A stretch of 64,000 nt of DNA from Cryptomeria japonica (lineage: Eukaryota > Streptophyta > Pinopsida > Cupressales > Cupressaceae). The translations under genes and the position numbers were made by a program. Shown here one piece after another: positions 56,028 through 64,000 of the stretch (its first letter is position 1; each line of letters opens with the position of its first letter). Location of the stretch: the NCBI RefSeq assembly GCF_030272615.1, contig NC_081409.1, positions 647,932,468 through 647,996,467 on the forward strand, written 5' to 3'. The notes beneath the pieces are model-generated. The model saw only the letters and a list, made by a program, of their open reading frames with translations. It did not search any database and was not told the DNA's origin.

Positions 56028-57277
56028 ATGAGCCTCATTTTTAATCCTTTTTATTTAAGCTTTTATGCTCATAAGATTGCTTTCCCTATTTCTATAAGAC
56101 ATTATACCTTATGTTTTAAGTCTGTTTTCAACTTAAACCTGTTTTAATCCTATAATATTTAAACCTATTAATGAATGCTATATGATTATGTTAATGATTG
56201 TATGAATGGCATGAATAATGATAATTTGAGTAATGCTAGGTAGACAAGAATTCTTGCATGTTAACCTTTGTGGAGGCCTCCATTAAGAAGCAGACCGAGT
56301 CTAAGAAGATGAATAACTTCGACACTATCAAGTATTTATGTAGAAGACTTTGAAGTAGTCAACTCCTCAACTATACGCCCAAATTATGGAGACTCCTAGT
56401 TCTATTAGAAGAAAGTTGCTTGTTCCATATTATGCATTTGTTTTGGATGTCATCTACTGCAGTAAATAAAGGAGAAATTTGCGTTGGATTTGTTGTAATA
56501 AGCAAGAGTCCTATTAGAACTCAACCTTCCTGTTTCCATGTTTCATGTTTTTAATAAATTGTCATCCTCCTAGTTAGTCAGTGTTGAGCAACCAAGTAGT
56601 TAGGATCAATTATAGTTCCGTTTTCTATAAATTCATCACTCCTCCTTTTCAAGGGAGGAGAGAATGAAATATGTAATCTTGCATTCTGCTGAAAAATATT
56701 AGTATCTAAATAAGGGATGTTTATCTACAAATACTGTCATTTGTCTCAATAAAGTGATGGATAACATGATATTCTGAGTATCTTAGTTTAGTTAGAGTTT
56801 GGGAATACTCTTCCAAGGGGCCCCACTTGGTGAGGTTTCCATCTGTCCAATTATTAGATAGATTTCATTCAATTCATAGTTGCAGTTCCAGTTGTTGACT
56901 ATTCTTGCAGCCACAAAAATCCCATTTTGTCACTATTCCTGCAACCAAGGTAGAACAGAGTAGTTCCTTTCTGCTTACTGAAACTCCTTTGTTGAGTCAC
57001 ATTTTCCAGTATGTCTCAATCATTAGAATATGCTTAAAGGATTGTTAGGTTGTATTTATTTTGCAATACTTGTTTTTGCACATTTCATTGAGGTAGCCTA
57101 CATTCATAGAGTCCAAGTAGCTCCTAGTGCACACACACAATGCTTACCCATTTCAAGTTACACGTCCTTAGGTTGATCGATAAATGAGCTTCACTAGTGA
57201 ATTAGATGGCTACCAAGGACATTTCATCCCTAAGTCATGGTGTCATAACTAGTTAATTAACCATTGTTGAAGTCCTA
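56028..57277. mobile_element. Insertion R, unclassified, 9-bp direct repeats
   Basis: The repeat cctcttcta occurs at 56019-56027 and 57278-57286, and the 1250 bp between them is absent from the other LTR of G. The ends are not TG/CA and show no clear inverted repeat. A 9-bp duplication would suit a Mutator-like element without clear TIRs. A ttctataaattcatc promoter-like sequence near 56625 and a ggaggag inverted repeat after it are the only other structures. Confidence 0.5.
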
Positions 57278-57572
57278 CCTCTTCTATACTTCTCTCTTGG
57301 GGAAGCCCATATGTCACTCTTTTTCCACTTTCTTAAGTCATTATATATATTATTCTAGGAATCCATAAGTGGGGAAAAGAATATTAAATATTTGTGTTCA
57401 CAACCCACTTTTACCGTTGCTAGTGTAACCCATCACCTGTTATGAATGTATTACAAACATTGTGAGAGTTAAATATTCTCCCAATACATCCTAAGTTCCT
57501 TAAGATACTTTCCAAGAATGTTAGAACCATGTCATAGGATTTACACGGTAGATGGAACCTTAACCCTAACAT

Positions 57573-60500
57573 TCTCCCACTTGACATCATGCATTGTAAA
57601 TACACCCACAAGAACAACAAACAATGGAAAATCATCCCTTAGCCATCCATGTACCATCCAAATCTTCACCATGGTTCTAGTTCTCTAACAAGACACCTGC
57701 AAAAGCAGCCATGACAACCACCATCAAGCATCAAACTCATCATATCCTCCAACATGCCACATATGGAAGTAAAAGGAACATGACAAGGTGAACCATGTCA
57801 ACTGTCACTAAAACCTACATGAATAAGCATCAAATTCAAATGATAACAATGGATCTGAGTAACTACCTTACTCATACCACCTAGAATAGCAACCATAACA
57901 AATTGCAATTCATCCAAGCTAACCATACCTTAAACCGAGGTCCAACATAGATTTAACTTCATGTTGTAAATATATGAACTTTAAACCTACAATCAAGTCT
58001 TTGCATATCCAACCTTCTATCTCAAACAAACATACCAATGCAAAAATAACCACAGAAAAAGGCCAACTAAAAAAGTCTACATCACGACTAAAATAATCTT
58101 GTGGATATAGACAGTCCACATTCAACTCATCCCACTACAATCAATGGGTTGTACATACCTAAAAATTGTACAACTCATAGATCCAAATCCAATTAAACAT
58201 GCAAACTCATTATCAGATCAGTATTCAGCAAACCAAGATATCACACAGGATAAACAAACATATATCAAGAAACTCCCACTACATGAGCAATGTCAAATCT
58301 GAAAAAGATCAAAGCATACACAGTCTATCTATAGTACTTCACATAGAATATGTGGCTAACTCTTCTATCACATTGTGTCAACGAAACATACATTATCTAT
58401 AGATCCCGCAACTAAAAAAAGGTGCAATAGCTCTCTCACTATCAGTCTCCATAGCTCTCCAAAGTTCTTCACACTCAACCATGTGCATACATACATCTAG
58501 GAAGAAAAACAAGAATGAAGAGAGAACCTACAAATCAAACCATATCCTTCCCTTACACTAACATGTACCAAACTATGTAATGTAAGATCTCCTTCACCAT
58601 TCCCATACTAAAAGGGTATCAACATCTAACATTCAATCAAATACATGGCACCAATAAGATGTAAACCTCTCATGCAAAAGGTAGATCAAATAAACTATAT
58701 ATTTCTACAACAAAGGGAATTATGCCCAAAGTTGCAAACCATTTCCTATACCTCTCCAAATAATTCCTCAAAACTATATCCATAGCTTAAGACCAATGAT
58801 AAGAACAACAAAAATTCATAAAACCATGCATCTTCTTCTCAACAAGTCCTCGGGACTTCTATATTCAAGACTTATTCACATGAGAAAATAAGATATAAAA
58901 TAAAGAATGCATCTAATAACCAGGTAGGCAATACCTCTCAGATCATTCACTACCAAGTAGACCAAGAGTTGAAAATAAGATTGTCATGTGCTCACAAAAC
59001 CAAGCAATAAAGCTTATAATAAATGTCACTCTTCTTTTCAAGTCCATAATGTATTCACATCCATAACCAGGTGTAGGCTCCTTGATCTTTCTACTAAAAT
59101 CCTCATCAAAGAGTCACTATCTCAACACATGATCCCAAAATGATGAGATCTCATAGCCTCACTCAATTCTCTCTAGTCTCGATGAGCATAAACCAATCAA
59201 TCCATGCTTCAAATTTGATCCTGCAAAATCATGAAGCTCCAAGAATATGATTAATACTCTAAACCAAAGAGAAATAACATAACCTCAACAAAGACTCAAG
59301 AGTCGTCCATGGCACCAAGATGTCACCTTAACCATCCATCATTAAATGATGAATCCACATCACTATCAAACCTCCCACTAAATCATGTAACCAAGCTCTT
59401 CAGTCATTATGACAACCATCTCCTAACTGAAGATCCTTCATGGCCCCAACACAATCAAATAACTCAACCAAGAGATCCCAAAAGAAAGAGTCAAACCACA
59501 ATCTCCAAATCAAAAATATACAACTACACATCCTTTGTTAATGGAACCAACGATGTCAAACTCTCACTGCAATCTAAAGGTGGAATCTAAGAGCTCCATA
59601 TGAAACCAACACCCATTGCAAAAGATCATCAACCTTCTAATCATATATTGTTTATGACTCACAATACACTACAACCACAACACTAAAATCTTGAAACAAA
59701 GAAGATAGAACACATTATGTGACTACATAAAGATCCCACTGAAAGTGATACCGAGTAATACATGGCATCATGAACATCATTACTAAAACTCCACTTAAAG
59801 TGAACGGAGCTTCTCATGCACCATAATCTATTTCTAAGATTCAAATGATCAATTATATCAAGTACTCCAAATAATCATTTTCTCAATGTAATAATGGTGA
59901 TCATCAGCAACGGCTTACCAAACCAAATCCTCATCAAATAATCTAAAAGGTCAGCATATATGCAACATCTCAAAGAAGAAATACATAATCAATGCTCCAA
60001 TCCCAAATAACTAAAAAATTCAACCTCACATCAGTATCATGCATAATAGAGATAATTAGACATAACATGTAGATTTCCAAGACTCAAACTCTAGAATCAA
60101 CACTAGACCTGTTTTACCAAACAAACACACATAGGAGTAACCATAGATCAATAGGAACCTTCCAAGTAGTATGCAAACCTATAATTGTCTCTATCCAAAA
60201 ACCTTGAATCCACTTATACCATAGATCTACATACCATAGGTTTTAGTTATCATTTAAAACCTACAAAACCATCTCTATAAATCTAAAATCCATTCAAACA
60301 TCCAAACATTCACATTATACATGTCATCTAAACAATAGAAATACCACATCTACAAAACCCAACAATAGAAAATAAGAGATCATTGCAACCCAAGAAAGGA
60401 AAGGAAAGTTCTCCAGGAGCTTAAACCATATGAAAACATATCAACTCCAACTCCAACTCTCAAAGAGGTCAGTGGGTTATCTTCAAGTTTTTTCATGTAA

Positions 60501-60930
60501 CCATAGGCTAAAACCATGAACCCAACATATGCACTCCATTCCATAGTCCAAGCAATTAGTCTATCTACATGTGACTAGGATATCCATACTAATCCAACAT
60601 GACCACCTTCTCACTACACATGACCACAAGGTAAAGGAACAAGACCACCAAACAAGAGAATACATACATATTATCAAACTCCATTAAGATCCATAAACAT
60701 GAGCAACTCCATGAAGATCCATAAGCATGAGCATTGAATTTCCAGCATAGATCACATTGATAATATCCATGGTTTTCAATCTCACAAATCTACAAAACAG
60801 AGTTAACTCACAAAAAATTCATTGCAGCCCCAAAAGCCTTCCAGCAACATGTAATTCCTTCTAAATGATTCCCACAAGCTTGCCAAGATAGGAAACCAAA
60901 AATGGAGGAACACCCAACTCTAATACCAAA
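57573..60930 (-). other. Internal region of G, no coding content recognised
   Basis: About 3.3 kb, rich in A and C on the plus strand, with only short frames on both strands and none with retroelement motifs. A doubled phrase with gatccataaacatgagcaa-like sequence at about 60688-60740 is the only repeat I noted. The minus-strand primer site occupies 60917-60928. Confidence 0.6.
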
Positions 60931-62381
60931 TGTTAAGAAATAAGCAGGTTCATTACCAAAGATTGTGAAAATTAATTTCTATGCTATAAACTAATTGAAG
61001 GATGATATTCAAGGCTTCTATAGGAGCAACATGAAAACCTAAACTCATATGAAAATCTAAAAACTAAGTTGCCTTAATTTTGAAAAACCCATGATTAGAT
61101 TCTTCTTCAATATGATGTCAAAAATTAACCTGTTGACCATGTTTAATAAACATATCTTATGTGAACTTATAATAGAAAGAAAAGATGATGAACATCAACA
61201 TAAGGTAGCAGCAATAACGCATAAATCAGCGACATAACATCCACACATAACATAAAATTTAAATGGAGAAACCCTTGCAGGAAAAAACTCCACCAAGAAA
61301 AGAGGACAAACTTGTATTAACAATAATAAAAGTGCTTCCAATACAATCACTTCCATTCACTTATTTGCCTCCACCATAGCAGCACCTATGTACATTTGAA
61401 CAACCTTGTTATGCCTCACATCCGACCTTCATTTCTGCAGAGAAAGCTACATTTAACTATTCCTCATGTTTTGTTACACATAAAATCTACATCCAAAGGC
61501 TTAATTTACATAATGACAAGAGCTCCAAAACCACCATCAAATTTTCCCAAAGAAGACTCTTCATTACTCAGGACCACAACCCTTGGAATGCCTCCATGAA
61601 ACTCGAAAAGATATCAGTTTAGCTTCCAATACCTTCCCTCCAACATGGACACCTATATTTGAAAGAAGAGAGGACAAACTTGTATTAACAACAATAAATA
61701 TGCTTACAATACAATTACTTCTATTCTCCTATTTGACTCCACCGTAGAAACACCTATTGACATGTGAACAACCTTCTTATACCACCCATTCATCCTTCAT
61801 TCTTGTAGAAAAATTACATTCAACTGTTCCACATTCTGTTGCATCACAAATCTACACTCAAAGGCTAAATGTATAGAATGGCAAGAGCTCCAAAACCACC
61901 AATAAAGGTTTTGAAAGAAGGCTCTTCATTACTCATGACCACAACCCTTGAAATGCCTCTGCGGAACTCGAAAAGACATCGATTCATCTTCCAATACCTT
62001 ACCTCCAACATAGACACCTATACTTGCAAGATAGACAATGTAATAAATGGCTAGAAACCAAGAGACACCTATTGCCTCTTCCATACTCCCCACTTGGGAA
62101 AGCCCATAGGTCACTCTTTTTCCACTTTCTAAAGTCACTAAATATCTTATTCTAGACATCTATAAGTAGGGAAAATAATATAAAATATTTGTGTTCACAA
62201 CCCACTTTTACCACTACTAGTGTAACCCATCACCCCTCATGAATGTATATTACAAACAATAATGAGAATTAAATATTACAAATTATTTTCCCAATACATC
62301 CTAAGTGCCTTAGAACACTTTCCAAGGATGTTGGAACCATGTCATAGGATTTACAAGGTAGATAGAACCTTAATCCTAACA
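60931..62381 (-). repeat. 5' LTR of G with a 367-bp tandem duplication
   Basis: On the minus strand it runs from TGTTAGGATTAAGG to TTTCTTAACA. Two copies of a 367-bp unit start at agaggacaaacttg (61301 and 61668); they are moderately diverged. Without one copy it is 1084 bp. Confidence 0.85.
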
Positions 62382-62975
62382 CCTTCTAGAGATATGAAGA
62401 AAGTGATGTCTCTTAAATTTTATGGTATAGTCTTAGGAGATGTTACAGAGGCCTGGTTAATCGAGATGGAAAGATAAAACTATTCTAAAGCGACCAAGGT
62501 AGTTTGGGGAGCCTACGAGTTGGGAGGTGAAACATCCACTTGGTCGATGAAACAAAAGGCAGAGTTGGGATCAACATCCTTGAGCCTAGCATGGGACCAG
62601 TTTTTTGTCATCTTCAGGCTGAGGTGGTTGTCCCAGCTCTATTTTTATAAGAAATTGATAGGTTTCTAGAATCTACGACAAGGGGATTCATCTGTGAATG
62701 AGTGTTGGGATAAATTCACCCGACTTCTCAAATATGTACCCAAGTATCAAAAGGATGAGAACTTTAGAATTAGAAAGATCGTGATGGGACTTAACAACCA
62801 AATTGGTGGAGAGGTTGACGTACATGGTCCCACTACCATGGAACAATTATATGAAAAGGCTAAAAGGCTATTAAATAGGAGTAGAAACTACAGACAATTT
62901 TTGCATACTGTGAGAAGAGTGGTAAAAAATATAATTAATCTTAGTCATCCCAACAATTCAAGAGAGGAATGATAA
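62382..62975 (+). pseudogene. Ty3/Gypsy gag, right fragment P
   Basis: The reading A-W-L-I-E-M-E-R is followed by a broken middle with L-R-Q-G-D-S-S-V-N-E. An open frame at 62694-62972 then has D-K-F-T-R-L-L-K-Y-V-P-K-Y, I-R-K-I-V-M-G-L-N-N-Q-I-G-G-E-V and E-Q-L-Y-E-K-A-K-R, which is characteristic of plant Gypsy gag. No zinc knuckle or protease follows before the end of recognisable sequence. Confidence 0.78.
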
Positions 62976-64000
62976 GCAAGAAGGAAGGGGAAATGTTTGA
63001 GTTAGTCTTCATTACTACTATTTAAAAATATAAGGCTTTTAGAAGCTCATAGTAATCTTAGGAAATGCCCATGCACATCTAAATGATTCAACTTCTAGAG
63101 AACTTAGAAGTTAATAGATAAGAAGAATAATCCTCACACCTTTGTAATTTCTTTGAAATGTCACAAATTAATTTTGAAAATAAAAATATTTCTTTCTTTT
63201 AATTATTTTATTGATGTATCAAATTGAATCTATCATGACATAAACAATATTGTGTTTGATCTTGACAACATTAAGAAATAAAATATTTTTCCATTGACCA
63301 AAAGACTAGCAATTTACAAAAGTTAGATTATAATATTTTGAATTACCATATTTAACTAGTAATTATATATTTTAAATTCTTTTTTTTAAAAACTATTATA
63401 AAATCAAAATATTTTTAACTTTAGAGGAGTCATAGTAATGTCCATTGAATCATTCACCATGGTAAATTTACTAATTAAACAATTCAAAGCAAGCTTATTT
63501 ATAAAGAGCTTTTTAAATAGATTAAAATATAACTTCTCAGGGAAAAAATTAATTTTTCATATGATTAGACACTTTTTAAAAAAATAAAGTAAATATAATG
63601 TAAATAATATTTTCATTAGAAGGAAAATATATTTTACCTCTATTTTTCGAGATCTAATATATTCTTGTATGAATTTGCCCTGCAAAATTTATATAACAGT
63701 TCTATCAGACAATGTAGAATTGATTAAATTAATTTATAATATTATAAGTTTGTTTATCTATTTGAACTCTTTTCAAAAGAAAATATATTCAAAGAGATAG
63801 ATAAGACATGCTACATGAAGCTCCTCTAACTTTGATGGAAACAAATGTAGTGTCAAACCATAATCAAGGAAAATAAAATTTTCAAACCATAGTCAAGGAA
63901 AATAAAATTTTAAATCACATTTAAAAATTATTATAAATTACCTTTCTCCAACGTATCTTCCTAACACCCGAATTCATTTTCATCTCAAGACATTTCAACT
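62976..64000. other. AT-rich terminal region, nothing recognised
   Basis: No open frame with protein similarity and no LTR end or tandem array. A phrase with atagtcaaggaaaataaaatttt is doubled at about 63860-63912. Confidence 0.5.

Larger units (their letters stand above)
53015..57572 (-). repeat. 3' LTR of G, with three nested insertions
   Basis: It is collinear with 60931-62381 in the segments 53015-53110, 54275-54426, 55463-56027 and 57278-57572. Shared phrases include caaagattgtgaaaa-like, cccatgattaaatcc, gtgcttacaatac and ttgtgttcacaaccc. The intervening segments are F2, T and R. Confidence 0.85.
53015..62381 (-). mobile_element. Minus-strand LTR element G without recognisable proteins
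   Basis: The LTRs are 60931-62381 (5', minus orientation) and 53015-57572 (3'). A primer site TGGTATTAGAGT follows the 5' LTR on the minus strand (60917-60928). The polypurine-like gtgggagaa precedes the 3' LTR (57573-57590). After subtracting insertions F2, T and R (with duplications) from the 3' LTR and a 367-bp duplication from the 5' LTR, the lengths are 1083 and 1084 bp. The internal 3.3 kb shows no gag or pol motif, so it is non-autonomous or fully decayed. No target duplication could be matched. Confidence 0.82.

Noticed and set aside
59309-59590. 93-codon ORF in the internal region of G
   Set aside because: It is antisense to the element, has no motif, and is of a length expected by chance in this A/C-rich stretch.

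Overview
This window is repeat-dominated plant nuclear DNA. I found no complete host gene, rRNA, tRNA or CRISPR array. Almost every base belongs to decayed transposable elements nested in one another: Ty1/Copia and Ty3/Gypsy LTR retrotransposons, solo LTRs, a plant LINE with an RNase H domain, and one hAT DNA transposon. Many large, old LTR remnants with long LTRs fit a large, slowly purged genome such as a gymnosperm. That is inference; no host marker gene proves it. The one possible host-gene trace is a pair of exon-like blocks at 962-1221 (minus), one with the size and pattern of a MADS-box K-domain exon.

Left half (1626-33650): one Copia element (M, plus strand) with LTR, tRNA-iMet primer site, gag, protease, integrase, reverse transcriptase and RNase H has been taken apart by later insertions. 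These are solo LTRs F (4935-6121, TSD atatg), D (7995-9363) and S (about 10268-12304), and a large minus-strand LTR-type unit H (13266-32788, TSD gtatc). H carries a broken ORF of unknown function in what looks like its U3. H contains solo LTR C (15961-16868, TSD tatcc) and a LINE (17212-29051, TSD of about 15 bp). The LINE contains solo LTR Q (24682-28835). Removing each insertion with one copy of its duplication rejoins the interrupted reading frame, so the order M, then H, then LINE, then Q is well supported.

The most unusual structures lie here. Q carries 14 copies of a 41-bp palindrome at about 170-bp spacing. H and Q share a terminus built of two short palindromes although their U3 contents differ completely: H has an ORF plus 85-bp repeats, Q has the palindrome array. 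The LINE has a third ORF between its RNase H and its 3' end.

Middle (33651-48342): unassigned sequence, then an old Gypsy element J interrupted by Gypsy chromovirus K (37613-47552, gag to chromodomain). K is itself interrupted by a 4084-bp hAT element (39270-43353, TSD gtcatacc) with a nearly complete but broken transposase and dense GACTC/GAGTC subterminal repeats.

Right part (48343-64000): Copia remnant E (with solo LTR N, TSD gaagt), then a Gypsy-like gag remnant P split by G, a minus-strand LTR element with no recognisable proteins (53015-62381). Subtracting three insertions (F2, T, R) from one LTR of G and a tandem duplication from the other leaves 1083 and 1084 bp, which confirms that dissection. 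The final 1 kb shows nothing recognisable.
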